From the NCBI GenBank assembly GCA_937870985.1, contig CALMXF010000002.1, forward strand, positions 1-45,727: a stretch of DNA of 45,727 nt, given 5' to 3'. Each line of letters opens with the position of its first letter. The stretch's first letter is position 1. A program made the position numbers and the translations under genes. The stretch is from an uncultured Chloroflexota bacterium. GTDB taxonomy: Bacteria; Chloroflexota; Chloroflexia; Thermomicrobiales; CFX8. Under the pieces are notes generated by a model. That model was not told the DNA's origin. It was given only the letters and a program-made list of their open reading frames with translations, and did no database searches. This document shows, one piece after another, positions 32,247-41,710 of this stretch.

Positions 32247-33014
32247 TGTCTTCTGCGATCGGTTCCAGATCAGCTTCAGTCCTTCGAGTGTTAGCTCTGG
32301 CACATACTGGCTGATGCGGGAGCAGTGTTCCAGGAAGACGCCGCCGAATCCGCCGGTGGAGATAACGGTTGTCCGTTCTCCAAGCTCGGCGTCGATCCGG
32401 TCGATCAGTCCCTCGACGAGGCCGGCGTAGCCGAACATGATTCCGGACTGCATTGCTGTGATTGTGTTGTGGCCGATGACGCGCGCCGGGAACTCCAGCT
32501 CGACGCTGCTCAGCCGCGCCGCTTTGGACACCAGCGCATCGTGGGCGGCCCGAATATCGGGCGCGATCGCGCCACCGATGAAGCGACCATCGCGGGTGAC
32601 AACATTTAGCGTGGTGGCAGAGCCGAAATCGAGGACGAGGGTCGGGCCGCCGAACATCGCATAGGCAGCAGCGACATCGACAAGGCGGTCCGGACCGACC
32701 TCGTGTGGGTTGTCGATATCGATCGTGATCCCGAGGTTCGTCTGCGAGCCGACGACGATCGGCTCGATGCCGACTCGTTCGCGGACCATCGTCGTGATCC
32801 ACGGTGTGACCGAGGGCACGCTGCTGCTGATGACTGCTCCTTCGATCTGATCCAGTCGAATCCCGTCGGCGCCGGCCAGTGTCGTGACGACGACCCACCA
32901 CTCATCGGGCATGCTCGTCCGGTTCGTCGCTACACGCCAGTGCGCGACGAGCTCTCCCTCCCGGACAACGCCAAGCTTGACATTCGTGTTGCCGATATCG
33001 ACCAGGAACAGCAT
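32232..33014 (-). CDS. coaX: Type III pantothenate kinase
   Basis: 260 residues. CoaX phosphorylates pantothenate, the first step to coenzyme A. ASKHA-fold motifs: 'FLVDIGNTNVKLGV' (phosphate 1), 'GPDRLVDVAAAY' (pantothenate-binding and catalytic Asp), 'LVLDFGSATTLNVV' (phosphate 2), 'GGAIAPDI' and 'VISTGGFGGVF' (adenosine). ATG 33014 follows GGAGGG at 5-nt spacing, 18 nt after queG, as the last gene of the PfkB-queG-coaX series. Confidence 0.93.
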   Translation of the reverse strand: MLFLVDIGNTNVKLGVVREGELVAHWRVATNRTSMPDEWWVVVTTLAGADGIRLDQIEGAVISSSVPSVTPWITTMVRERVGIEPIVVGSQTNLGITIDIDNPHEVGPDRLVDVAAAYAMFGGPTLVLDFGSATTLNVVTRDGRFIGGAIAPDIRAAHDALVSKAARLSSVELEFPARVIGHNTITAMQSGIMFGYAGLVEGLIDRIDAELGERTTVISTGGFGGVFLEHCSRISQYVPELTLEGLKLIWNRSQKTSPPG

Positions 33015-33032
33015 CTGAGCCCTCCAGTTGAT

Positions 33033-34169
33033 TCAGGCGTCGAGCGCCTGGCGGATCTCCACGCAGACAGACGGATCGGGTTCGGATTGCAGCGCTAGCG
33101 TCAATGGGCGATGACTCTCGTCCCCGGTGAGATGGGCGAGCGCCCAGGCCGCATGCCCGCGCGCTAGTGGTTCATCGTGACAGCGGAGCATCTGGATCAG
33201 GATCGGTTCGGCGTGCGGATCGTCGCTGTTGCCGAGCGCGATCGCGGCATTGCGGGCCATCCCGGATCGTTTGGCGCGGATAACGGCGGTGCCGCTATAC
33301 GTTGCGTAGAAGTCGGCGCTGGTCATCGTCGCAAGTCGCTCAAGCGACGGGAAGGCATTTTCGATCGTCACAGGCTCGAAATCCGGATCGTGCGCAGGCC
33401 GTGCGGCAGATGTGTACGGGCAGACATCCTGGCAGGTGTCGCAGCCGAAGACCCGGTTGCCGAGGAGGGGACGAAGCTGGAACGGGATCGGGCCGCGTTC
33501 CTCAATGGTCAGGTAGGAGACGCAGCGTGGAGCGTCGATGCGATATGGCTCGACGATCGCGCCGGTCGGGCAGCGATCGAGACAGATCCGACAGCGCCCA
33601 CAGTCCTGGGCAAGCGGGAGGTCGGGAGTGATGTGGATGTCGAGCATGATCTCACCGAGCATGACCCAGGAGCCATGACGAGGCACGATGATCATCGAAT
33701 TCTTGCCGACCCATCCCGTTCCAGCTCGCGCGGCGACAGCGCGATCGACAATCCGAGCTGTGTCGCTCAGCGTTCGGGCTTCCACCGGCCGGCCAACGAT
33801 CTTCTCAATCGTTGCGACCAGCGCCGTCATCCGGCGCTTGAGAGTCTTGTGGTAGTCACGCCCCCAGGCGTAGCGAGCGATCCGGCCGCGCAGGATCCCG
33901 TCGTCGGGCGGCTTCGATAGACCTGTCCAGAAGGGGATACCGACGGAGACAATCGACTGGACTGTATCGTGCAGGGTGTGGGGATCGCACGATTCTCTCG
34001 CGCGCGCGACGGTGAACCAATCCATGCCGCGTGTGTGTCCGCGTTCGATATGGTCGACGATGTAGTGTTCGGCATCGGAAAACGGCTCCGGGCCGGTAAC
34101 GCCGAGAATGTCGAGCCCGCTCTCACGCGCCATCTCGCGAAGCTCGGCCCGAGATAGGGCCTCCGTCAT
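33033..34169 (-). CDS. queG: Epoxyqueuosine reductase QueG
   Basis: 378 residues. QueG uses cobalamin and two [4Fe-4S] clusters to reduce epoxyqueuosine in tRNA to queuosine. Visible: the cobalamin domain ('ARYAWGRDYHKTLKRRM', 'AARAGTGWVGKNSMIIVPRHGSWVMLGEIML'), the ferredoxin-like clusters 'CGRCRICLDRCPTGAIV' and 'GCDTCQDVCPYTSAA', and C-terminal HEAT-like repeats ('RNAAIALGNSDDPHAEPILIQML', 'RGHAAWALAHLTGD'). ATG 34169 overlaps the kinase stop by ATGA. No other queuosine gene is in the window. Confidence 0.93.
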   Translation of the reverse strand: MTEALSRAELREMARESGLDILGVTGPEPFSDAEHYIVDHIERGHTRGMDWFTVARARESCDPHTLHDTVQSIVSVGIPFWTGLSKPPDDGILRGRIARYAWGRDYHKTLKRRMTALVATIEKIVGRPVEARTLSDTARIVDRAVAARAGTGWVGKNSMIIVPRHGSWVMLGEIMLDIHITPDLPLAQDCGRCRICLDRCPTGAIVEPYRIDAPRCVSYLTIEERGPIPFQLRPLLGNRVFGCDTCQDVCPYTSAARPAHDPDFEPVTIENAFPSLERLATMTSADFYATYSGTAVIRAKRSGMARNAAIALGNSDDPHAEPILIQMLRCHDEPLARGHAAWALAHLTGDESHRPLTLALQSEPDPSVCVEIRQALDA

Positions 34170-35116
34170 TGGGACTGGCCGTTGGCAGCAATGAATGCCA
34201 ACGCCTCGTCGCGTGTCGGGAGTGCCGAGCGAGCCCCGAGGCCGCGACAGGCAAGCGCGCCGAGCGCGTTGGCTCTACGCATGATCTCGGCGTTGGGCGC
34301 ACGGTCGAGCAGGCCCCAGAGGCAGCCCGCCGCGAACGCATCGCCGGCCCCCGTCGTATCGACGACATCAACTGGAAAGGCCCCGAGGTGCTCGATACCG
34401 GCTGGTTGAATCAGGTATGCACCATTGGCGCCGTGTGAGACGAACATCCTGTTGCATGCATTAGCGACGAGATCGCGTTGAGCGCGCGCAAAGGCGGCGT
34501 CAAGCGTTGGCTCACCGGTCAGAGTCAGCAGCTCACGGACGTTGCCAGCGATGACATCGTGACGCAGCGCATGATGCCAACCGTCGGCAGGATTCATCTC
34601 GACGAGATACGTCATCGTGCCGAACAGCTTCGTACGCGGGCTCTGGTGGGCGGGTAGATCGAGGAAGAAGCTCCGCAGGCGAGCGTCGTTGATATCCAGT
34701 AGCACCCACGGATGGTCGAGCATCTCATCGACCGGCAGATGGTCGCCGTGCTGCGGTTTGGCGCCCTGAATCCAGAAGATTGTGCGATCCCGATGGGCGG
34801 GAGATCCCGAGACGACGATGATACCGGTATCGGACGACTCGTCGGTGCGGATGATCGCACGCGACACATCGCAGCCCTCGTGGCGCAGATCGCCGAGAAG
34901 CGCAGCGCCGTGTGGGTCGTCTCCGACAGCGGTGACGAACATGACCGGAACGCCCAGCCGCGCCATCGCAGCACAGGCGTTGCCAGTTGTGCCGCCTGAT
35001 TGCTCGAATTGCTGGCGCACGATTGCATACTCACCGGGACCCGGGTACGTTTCGGTGACGATAAACTGATCCCACGAGCACAGCCCAAGCGCTGCAATCC
35101 CTTGTCGCATGATCAT
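34166..35116 (-). CDS. PfkB/ribokinase-family carbohydrate kinase
   Basis: 316 residues. Ribokinase fold: N-terminal 'SGGTTGNACAAMARLGVPVMFVTAVGDDPHG' (PfkB signature 1), 'VLLDINDARLRSFFLDL', and the C-terminal anion-hole motif 'VDVVDTTGAGDAFAAGCLWGLL' (signature 2, with catalytic Asp of GAGD). The sugar or nucleoside substrate cannot be told. ATG 35116 follows GAGGG at 5-nt spacing; ATG 35110 is close behind. Coupled by overlap to queG and followed by coaX. Confidence 0.88.
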   Translation of the reverse strand: MIMRQGIAALGLCSWDQFIVTETYPGPGEYAIVRQQFEQSGGTTGNACAAMARLGVPVMFVTAVGDDPHGAALLGDLRHEGCDVSRAIIRTDESSDTGIIVVSGSPAHRDRTIFWIQGAKPQHGDHLPVDEMLDHPWVLLDINDARLRSFFLDLPAHQSPRTKLFGTMTYLVEMNPADGWHHALRHDVIAGNVRELLTLTGEPTLDAAFARAQRDLVANACNRMFVSHGANGAYLIQPAGIEHLGAFPVDVVDTTGAGDAFAAGCLWGLLDRAPNAEIMRRANALGALACRGLGARSALPTRDEALAFIAANGQSQ

Positions 35117-35331
35117 TCCGACCCTCAGTATGGCGGCACGGACCGTGGCTTTCGGCCTGACGTATAGGATAGCCCGATCCGCCGCGACAGGCGCGCGGAT
35201 ACAATGCAGCGGCGAGCGAGTCGCGGGACGGCCTGGGCGGCAGCGAATGGCGGCCAGCGTCGATTCACCACAATCAGCTGGTGACGTTGATGCCCGTGCG
35301 GGCTCTGTGTGCCGGATCGAGGGGATCTCTA

Positions 35332-36681
35332 GTGCGATCGTTGATCTATCAGTTCTTTGCCCCGGTGGCAATCGTCGCGATTGGCGGCGCGCTCGAAGCG
35401 CTCACCGGTTACTGGGCCTTTACGCTTCTCGGATTTGTGGCGGGTGTGGTGCTCGCGGCGGTGTTTGCGCAGCGAGCGCTGGCGCGGCTTGCCCAACTCC
35501 AGCTGATCGCTTCGCGGCAGTTTGCTCCCGGTCGCGCTGGACAGGTTGTCTCCTGGCCACGTGACAATGGCGACGAGATCGACGAGGCGTTGCATCACGC
35601 GGAGGCGTTCGTCTCATCCGCAAGCGCGCGCTGGGCTGAGGAATCCGAGCGAGTTCGTCATCTGAGTAACGTGCTCGATCGAATGCGCGACGCAGTAATC
35701 CAGGTCGATGCGCACGGGGTTGTGACATACGGGAATCTCGCTGCTGCGAAGATCTTCGGCGGCCGAAATCCGGCCGGCCGCTCGTTCATCCGGGTGGTTC
35801 GGGATCACCAGCTCGACGATCTGGTCAGACACGCGCTGGAGACAGGCGAGGACGGACAGCGCACGATCGCGTTACTCGGGGATTCGCGGGTGATGAATGC
35901 GATCGTTGTCCGGATCAACCAGTTCCCCCGCGAGGCGCTCGTTGTGCTGAGAGATATCACGGAGCTTCATCGGCTGCAGGATATTCGACGGGAGTTCGTT
36001 GCGAGCGTCTCGCACGAGCTGCAGCCGCCACTCGGTGCGATCAAAGTCATGGCCGGCACAATTCTCGATCTGCAGCCAGACAATGCGGAAGTTCGACAAG
36101 TTATCGCGGCGATCGATGAAGAGATCGATTCGATGACCGCGATGGTCGACGATCTTCTGGATATCAGCCAACTTGAGAAGGGTTCGGAGAGCCTGCGTTA
36201 CGAAACGGTTGATCCTGCCGAGCTGGTCGATGTCGCAATCAGCCAGCTGCGTCCTCGCGCTGGACAGGCCGGGATCAACCTGACTGTCGCGCCAGCGGAC
36301 GCTCTCGCGCCGATCCGCGCCGACGGCAAACGCCTCCAGCATGCGTTGATCAACCTGGTGACAAACGCCATCGACCACACGCCCGAGGGAGGCCGGATTG
36401 AGGTGGGAGTCACGCAGGCGGCCGCTGAGACGACGTTTACTGTCGCGGACGATGGCGAGGGAATAGCGGAAGCGGATATCGACCGAATCTGGGAACGATT
36501 CTTCAAGTCCGATCGGTCGCGATCGGAGCCGGGCACTGGGCTTGGCCTTGCGATCGTCAAGCACGTCGCCCTGGCTCATGGCGGCAAGATTGCCGTTGAG
36601 AGCAAGCCCGGTTCCGGCGCTACGTTCCGAATCTCGGTTCCAGACGGCACAAGAGACGCGGCCCCTCGTGTGCGTCAGTAG
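35332..36681 (+). CDS. PhoR-like membrane sensor histidine kinase without HExxT/N motif
   Basis: 449 residues. Two N-terminal helices ('FAPVAIVAIGGALEALTG', 'FTLLGFVAGVVLAAVF', residues 9-45) with almost no external loop, then a PAS domain ('VLDRMRDAVIQVDAHGVVTYGNLAAAKIFG'). The DHp helix has His228 in 'SVSHELQPPLG', and the HATPase_c domain has N box 'LINLVTNAIDHTP', G1 'DDGEGI' and G2 'GTGLGLAIVK'. The residue needed for phosphatase activity (H+4) is Pro232, not Thr/Asn. No response regulator adjoins it. GTG 35332 is chosen because GAGGGGA ends 6 nt upstream; the frame is open back to 35281. Confidence 0.88.
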   Translation: MRSLIYQFFAPVAIVAIGGALEALTGYWAFTLLGFVAGVVLAAVFAQRALARLAQLQLIASRQFAPGRAGQVVSWPRDNGDEIDEALHHAEAFVSSASARWAEESERVRHLSNVLDRMRDAVIQVDAHGVVTYGNLAAAKIFGGRNPAGRSFIRVVRDHQLDDLVRHALETGEDGQRTIALLGDSRVMNAIVVRINQFPREALVVLRDITELHRLQDIRREFVASVSHELQPPLGAIKVMAGTILDLQPDNAEVRQVIAAIDEEIDSMTAMVDDLLDISQLEKGSESLRYETVDPAELVDVAISQLRPRAGQAGINLTVAPADALAPIRADGKRLQHALINLVTNAIDHTPEGGRIEVGVTQAAAETTFTVADDGEGIAEADIDRIWERFFKSDRSRSEPGTGLGLAIVKHVALAHGGKIAVESKPGSGATFRISVPDGTRDAAPRVRQ

Positions 36682-36696
36682 TTCGACATCGGAGGG

Positions 36697-37818
36697 TCAG
36701 GAAATCACTGCCGCCTCGCGTTCGGCAAGAATCGCCTGAATCTCGCCCTTCAACGCATCGACGATCTCGTCTTCCTTGACCGTCTTGACGATCTTGCCCT
36801 TGCGGAAGATGACTCCCTTGCCGCGGCCGGCGGCAACTCCGACGTCGGCGTCACGCGCCTCACCGGGTCCGTTGACGACGCAGCCCATGACGGCTACGCG
36901 GATCGGCTCCTTGATCTGCGCGATGTACTCGTCTACCTCATTGGCAAGCTTGAAGAGATCGACCTCGACCCGCCCGCAGGTCGGGCAGGCGATCATCGTC
37001 GCGCCGTGCTGACGCAGCTCAAGGCTTTTGAGGATCTCGTACGCGACGAAGACTTCCTCGGTCGGGTCGGTCGTCAGCGAGACACGGATCGTGTCGCCAA
37101 TCCCCATCGCGAGCAATGTACCGATGCCTACCGCGGATCGAACGCTACCGGCGCGCGGCGTGCCAGCTTCGGTGACGCCGAGATGGAATGGATATGGGAC
37201 ACGAGGGGCCATTCGCCGGTAGGCTTCGAGCATGACCGGCACTTCGAATGCTTTCAGCGATATCTTGATTTCGTGGTAGTCGAGCTCCTCGAGGATGCGG
37301 ATGTGACCCAACGCCGTGCGGACCATGTGCTCGGCGCGGAGTTCGGCCTGAGTGGCGTTTTGCGCCGCCATCTCGTCGACGAACTCCTCGGTCATCGGCG
37401 GCACCGACCCGAAGTTCACGCCAATCCGAATGGGAACCCGGCGTTCCTTGGCCTTCTCGACAACCTCGACAACATCATCGTGCTTGCGGATATTGCCGGG
37501 ATTCAGGCGGAGGCCGTGGATTCCGGCGTCCAGCGCCTTGAGCGCAAGGGTGTGCTCGAAGTGAATGTCGGCGATCAGCGGCACCGGAGAATACGGCACG
37601 ATGTCAGGCAGGGCCGCCGCGGCCTTACGGTCCGGGACCGCGAGGCGAACGATCTCACATCCCGCCTCCGCAAGCTCGTTGATCTGGCGTAGTGTCGCTT
37701 GCGGGTCACGGGTATCAGCAGTCGCCATCGATTGGACAACGACAGGCGCGCCACCGCCAATCCGGACGTTGCCGACCTGAACCGGGCGAGTGAGACGACG
37801 GGGAGCGAGGACTGTCAC
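36697..37818 (-). CDS. ispG: 4-hydroxy-3-methylbut-2-en-1-yl diphosphate synthase (IspG/GcpE)
   Basis: 373 residues. IspG converts MEcPP to HMBPP in the non-mevalonate isoprenoid pathway with a [4Fe-4S] cluster. Family motifs: 'GGGAPVVVQSMATADTRD', 'PLIADIHFEHTLAL', 'LRLNPGNI', 'RIGVNFGS', 'FHLGVTEAGTPRAGSVRSAVGIGTLL'. Cluster ligands are in 'CPTCGR' and 'GCVVNGPGEARDADVG' (three Cys plus Glu). GTG 37818 follows AGGAGGT at 6-nt spacing. It is 84 nt after rseP on the same strand; the pair is commonly linked to the same pathway block. Confidence 0.95.
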   Translation of the reverse strand: MTVLAPRRLTRPVQVGNVRIGGGAPVVVQSMATADTRDPQATLRQINELAEAGCEIVRLAVPDRKAAAALPDIVPYSPVPLIADIHFEHTLALKALDAGIHGLRLNPGNIRKHDDVVEVVEKAKERRVPIRIGVNFGSVPPMTEEFVDEMAAQNATQAELRAEHMVRTALGHIRILEELDYHEIKISLKAFEVPVMLEAYRRMAPRVPYPFHLGVTEAGTPRAGSVRSAVGIGTLLAMGIGDTIRVSLTTDPTEEVFVAYEILKSLELRQHGATMIACPTCGRVEVDLFKLANEVDEYIAQIKEPIRVAVMGCVVNGPGEARDADVGVAAGRGKGVIFRKGKIVKTVKEDEIVDALKGEIQAILAEREAAVIS

Positions 37819-37902
37819 GGACTACCTCCTGGACGGTTTGCGTTCGGAGCTGTCGCGAGCCGCCGCACGGACCGTGACGACGGACGCTCCGGTAACGCGA
37901 TT

Positions 37903-39231
37903 CTACTCAAGAAACGAGCTGCCACTGATGATGCGGTTGATATCGACGAACGCGATCAGAAACATCGCCGTCAGAAGGAGCATCAGCCCGACGAAGTGCA
38001 CGACACCCTCCTTCTCTGGCGGGACACGCTTTCCGCCGCGCAGCACCTCAATCAGGACGAAGAGGAGCCGCCCACCGTCTAGCGCCGGCAACGGGAGGAG
38101 ATTCAGCAAGGCAAGATTGAGTGACAGGATGATCGTCAAGTTGGTCAGCGTAACCCAGAGCGGCATCGCGCTCCGACTGATGATCTCAGACGTGAGCTGA
38201 CCCATGCCGATTGGCCCGGCCACATCGCCGAGCGATGTGGAGCCACGGACGAGGCTCATGAGACCGGTACCCATCTGCCGCATTGTCGAGCCAAACGTGC
38301 GGACGGTTTCGAGCGGGATGTTGATTGGAGAGACGCGCTCGAAGTGCAACTGCTGGGTGAGGTCTGCGCCAAGGGGCTCGCGATCCACCGGCAGGTCCGT
38401 GGGGATAGCGGCGGTCAGCGTGACCGGTGCGCCATCGCGCTGTACCTGGATCTGGGCATCCCCGCCGGCACGGTTGCGAAGAGCGAGCGCGTAGGCGAGA
38501 TAATCGGGCACGGGCTGGCCATCGACGCTCTGGATAATATCGCCCGCGTGAAAGCCTGCCTGCGCGGCGAGACTATCGCTCGGAACCGTATTGACATGGA
38601 TCGTCGCATTGGGCGCGGAGCTGAGCGTGATGCCGGTACGGCCCTGGCCGGCCGGCGGGTTCTCCCGAGGCGTGATGGTCGTGGTGATGACCTCACCCGC
38701 TCGGTCGAGCGTGACTGTTGTCGCACGGCCGGCGTTTCTCGTCGTCAACCGCGACACTTCGTCGCTACTGGTGATGGTTGCGCCATTGATCTGCAGGAAC
38801 CGGTCACCGCTCTGCCAGCCGGCGTCAGCCGCTGGCGAGCCCGGGTTGACGTTCACAACATAGACGTTGTCGCTGCTTCGTCCCTGGACGCCGATGAGCA
38901 CCGCGATCAGAACGACAGCTGCGATCAGATTCATTGCAGAGCCTGCCGCCAGAAAGCGGGCGCGCTGCCCAGCGGTCTTTGATTGCATGCTGTCGTGCGC
39001 GTTCGACTTGCCGTCTTCGCCCAGCACGCGAACGAATCCGCCGACCGGCAGCAGGTTGATCGAGTAAATCGTGTCGCCCCGCTTGACGCCCCAGATTCGG
39101 GGAGGCAGGCCAAACCCGAATTCCTCGACGCGCACACCCGCGCGTCGCGCCATCACAAAATGCCCGAGCTCGTGGATGAAGATCAGAATACCGAGAATCG
39201 GAACGATCCAAAGGGCGTTCAGAAAGGTCAC
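37903..39231 (-). CDS. rseP: Site-2 zinc metalloprotease RseP (M50), two PDZ domains
   Basis: 442 residues. Intramembrane protease that cuts anti-sigma factors or signal-peptide remnants. Zinc site HELGH (20-24) lies in the first helix; the third ligand is in 'LNLLPLPALDGGRLLF' near the C-terminus. Two PDZ domains lie between ('SPAADAGWQSGDRFLQINGATI' and 'SLAAQAGFHAGDIIQSVDGQPV'), with a final helix 'LMLLLTAMFLIAFVDI'. GTG 39231 is chosen, with GAGAG 7 nt upstream; an extra 30 codons of open frame upstream (to 39321) look non-coding. Divergent from ald. Confidence 0.92.
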   Translation of the reverse strand: MTFLNALWIVPILGILIFIHELGHFVMARRAGVRVEEFGFGLPPRIWGVKRGDTIYSINLLPVGGFVRVLGEDGKSNAHDSMQSKTAGQRARFLAAGSAMNLIAAVVLIAVLIGVQGRSSDNVYVVNVNPGSPAADAGWQSGDRFLQINGATITSSDEVSRLTTRNAGRATTVTLDRAGEVITTTITPRENPPAGQGRTGITLSSAPNATIHVNTVPSDSLAAQAGFHAGDIIQSVDGQPVPDYLAYALALRNRAGGDAQIQVQRDGAPVTLTAAIPTDLPVDREPLGADLTQQLHFERVSPINIPLETVRTFGSTMRQMGTGLMSLVRGSTSLGDVAGPIGMGQLTSEIISRSAMPLWVTLTNLTIILSLNLALLNLLPLPALDGGRLLFVLIEVLRGGKRVPPEKEGVVHFVGLMLLLTAMFLIAFVDINRIISGSSFLE

Positions 39232-39378
39232 AGCTAACTCTCTACGAGGGCGAGGAACCGACGCCGCCGACAACCGATCGGTGACGGTTTCGCAAAAATC
39301 GTACCGTTCTGGACAACCCAACGCAATACGCCGGGTTACGGAGGGTGCAATCGGAGCGCCAGAATCGGCGAAGCGTTA

Positions 39379-39387
39379 TGTTAGAAT
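39379..39387 (+). promoter_or_regulatory. Extended -10 promoter upstream of ald
   Basis: TGTTAGAAT (TGn + TAGAAT), about 109 nt before the ald ATG, in the divergent rseP-ald gap. No clear -35. Confidence 0.45.
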
Positions 39388-39495
39388 CACGCGGTTGTGG
39401 ATCACGGCGATTTGAGGCGGGCCGAGGTCGGTTGACGGGAGTCACCGAGCGGCGAGAGACCGATTCGCAATCGGTAGGGGAAGGGGTCGATCTGC

Positions 39496-40608
39496 ATGAT
39501 TGTTGGAATCCCCAAGGAGATTAAGGACAACGAAAACCGCGTCTCCACTACCCCGGCGGGCGTTCGTGAGTATGTTGCTCACGGACATCAGGTGCTTGTT
39601 GAATCGACGGCCGGCGTAGGAAGTGGCTTCAGCGACGCGGAGTATGTGGCCGCTGGCGCCGATCTCGCTGACACTCATGCCGATGTCTTCGCCCGCGCCG
39701 ACATGATCGTCAAAGTGAAAGAGCCGATTCACCCCGAGTATGACCTCATGCGTGAAGATCAGGTGCTCTACACCTACTTGCATCTCGCCGCCGAGCCCGA
39801 GCTCACTCGCGTTCTGATCGATCGCGGAGTCGTCGGGATCGCATACGAGACAGTCGAGCTTCCAAATCGATCGTTGCCGTTGCTGACGCCGATGAGCGAA
39901 GTTGCCGGCCGGATGGCCGTCCACATTGGCGCGTATTACCTTGAGAAGGTCAACGGCGGACGTGGCGTTCTGATGGGCGGGGTGCCGGGTGTCCGGCCGG
40001 CTGAGGTCGTCATCGTCGGCGGTGGCGTCGTTGGCACCAACGCCGCGCAGGTTGCGCTCGGGATGGGCGCGAATGTGACGATCCTTGATATTTCCCTCGA
40101 CCGCCTTCGCTACCTCGATGATGTCCTTCATGGCCGGATCAATCTGCTCGCGTCCAGTAGTGCGACGCTTGCGGAGGCGATCTCCCGAGCCGACCTGGTG
40201 ATCGGCGCTGTCCTGATCCCGGGCGCGAAGGCGCCCAAGCTCGTGACGAGTCAGATGATCAGCTCGATGAGCGATGGGGCAGTCGTCGTCGATGTTGCGA
40301 TCGATCAGGGTGGGTGCATTGCGACAGCCAGCCCCACCAGCCATAGCGACCCGACCTTCGTCGTTGACGGTGTGGTTCACTACTGCGTGACGAACATGCC
40401 GGGCGCCGTGCCGCGCACCAGTACCCTGGCGTTGTCGAACGCAACGTTGCCATACGGTCTTCGGCTCGCCGATCACGGGCTCGATGCGATTCGCCAGGAC
40501 GCGGCTCTGGCCAAGGGAGTCAACGTCTATCGGGGTCACGTCACGTATCCGGCGGTCGCTGAGGCATTCGGCATGAACGCAGAACCGATCGAAAGCCTTC
40601 TCGCCTAG
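39496..40608 (+). CDS. ald: Alanine dehydrogenase
   Basis: 370 residues, standard length. Converts alanine to pyruvate and ammonia with NAD+. N-terminal '[23 protein letters not shown]' (substrate-binding Arg and catalytic Lys region), '[14 protein letters not shown]', '[14 protein letters not shown]' (catalytic His), Rossmann motif '[28 protein letters not shown]', '[21 protein letters not shown]' and '[27 protein letters not shown]'. ATG 39496 is preceded by a GGGGAAGGGG purine run. Stands alone between rseP and the recombinase gene. Confidence 0.95.
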   Translation: MIVGIPKEIKDNENRVSTTPAGVREYVAHGHQVLVESTAGVGSGFSDAEYVAAGADLADTHADVFARADMIVKVKEPIHPEYDLMREDQVLYTYLHLAAEPELTRVLIDRGVVGIAYETVELPNRSLPLLTPMSEVAGRMAVHIGAYYLEKVNGGRGVLMGGVPGVRPAEVVIVGGGVVGTNAAQVALGMGANVTILDISLDRLRYLDDVLHGRINLLASSSATLAEAISRADLVIGAVLIPGAKAPKLVTSQMISSMSDGAVVVDVAIDQGGCIATASPTSHSDPTFVVDGVVHYCVTNMPGAVPRTSTLALSNATLPYGLRLADHGLDAIRQDAALAKGVNVYRGHVTYPAVAEAFGMNAEPIESLLA

Positions 40609-40687
40609 ACCACCCGCCGATGGCGAAGGAGCGACGCTCTCCTGTTGCGACTTCGCACGTTGGGTGAATACCCGAGAGGAATCAGGC

Positions 40688-41617
40688 ATGCGGGATAACA
40701 TCGAGAACTTTCTCGGCGCACTGGAAATTGAGAACGAGTTTTCGGCCAACACCGTCTCGGCATATCGGAACGATCTCGGCCAGTTCGTCCGCTACCTGCA
40801 GGATCGCCACGCGCTCGAATCGTGGCCCGAGGTGGAACCGTCGCATCTTACATCCTACGTCCTCGATCTTCGTGAACGTGAGTACGCAACCTCGACCGTC
40901 GCCCGGAAGACGGCTGCTGTCAAGTCGTTCTTCGGGTTCATGACGCGTAATGGTGACCTGCGCGCCGATCCGTCCGAACAGCTAAGCGCGCCGCGCGTCG
41001 AGAAGTACGCTCCCCGAGCGCTTCCCGAACACGAGGTCCAGGTGCTGCTCGACGAGCCGGCGAAGGTCTGCACTCCGGAATCGATCCGCGACCGCGCCAT
41101 GCTCCAGCTGTTGTATTCGAGCGGCATGCGCGTGTCGGAGCTTGTGAGTCTGGATGTCGAAGACCTGAACCTCGATGGTCGCACGGTGCGTTGCACCGGA
41201 AAGCAGAATCGCCAGCGGGTCATTGAAGTGCCGGCTACCGCAGCCAGAGCAGTCGCCGAATATCTCGATACCGGCCGGCCGGCCATCTGTCGTAATCCGG
41301 AGGAGATGGCGCTTTTTCTGAACCACCGTGGCACTCGCCTGACCCGCCAGGGCTTCTGGCTGATTCTCAAGCAATACGCGCACCGAGCCGGGATTAATGA
41401 CATAACGCCACATACTCTCCGACATTCCTTCGCCGCTCACGAGCTCACGAAGGGTCGGGAGCTCGGTGACATTCAGCGTGTGCTCGGGCATGTCAGCATC
41501 TCGACGACACAGGTCTACCATCAGGTTGCCTCTGATCTTGCTGCCGGGTCGAACGGCAACGGCGCGCCCGGTCGTGTCGCGGGCGTGGGCGATGGCAATC
41601 TGGCGGAGACTGCTTAG
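40688..41617 (+). CDS. Tyrosine recombinase XerC/XerD family
   Basis: 309 residues. An N-terminal SAM-like core-binding domain ('FLGALEIENEFSANTVSAYRNDLGQFVRYL') and the C-terminal catalytic domain. Catalytic residues: Arg in 'LYSSGMRVSELVSL', Lys in 'CTGKQNRQRVIEVP' (the usual GKGxKxR strand is altered), His and Arg in 'TPHTLRHSFAAHEL', His in 'RVLGHVSISTTQVYHQV' with the nucleophile Tyr. Size and lack of flanking mobile genes favour a housekeeping dimer-resolution recombinase, but XerC cannot be told from XerD. ATG 40688 follows GAGAGGA; a terminator follows the gene. Confidence 0.88.
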   Translation: MRDNIENFLGALEIENEFSANTVSAYRNDLGQFVRYLQDRHALESWPEVEPSHLTSYVLDLREREYATSTVARKTAAVKSFFGFMTRNGDLRADPSEQLSAPRVEKYAPRALPEHEVQVLLDEPAKVCTPESIRDRAMLQLLYSSGMRVSELVSLDVEDLNLDGRTVRCTGKQNRQRVIEVPATAARAVAEYLDTGRPAICRNPEEMALFLNHRGTRLTRQGFWLILKQYAHRAGINDITPHTLRHSFAAHELTKGRELGDIQRVLGHVSISTTQVYHQVASDLAAGSNGNGAPGRVAGVGDGNLAETA

Positions 41618-41653
41618 CGTCAGACCGAACGCGAGGAGCCGATCGCCGATCAG

Positions 41654-41684
41654 CGGGTGAGACATCGGTCTCGCCCGTTTCTGT
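41654..41684 (+). terminator. Rho-independent terminator after xer gene
   Basis: CGGGTGAGAC (41654-41663) and GTCTCGCCCG (41668-41677) form a 10-bp stem with one G-U pair and loop ATCG, followed by TTTCTGTT. It ends about 27 nt before the glyS start. Confidence 0.75.
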
Positions 41685-41710
41685 TGAATGATGAAGGGGT
41701 CAGTCAGTCC

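Noticed and set aside
40688-41617. Integrase of a mobile element
   Set aside because: No attachment-site repeats, tRNA target, transposase or phage genes nearby; it fits a housekeeping Xer recombinase better.
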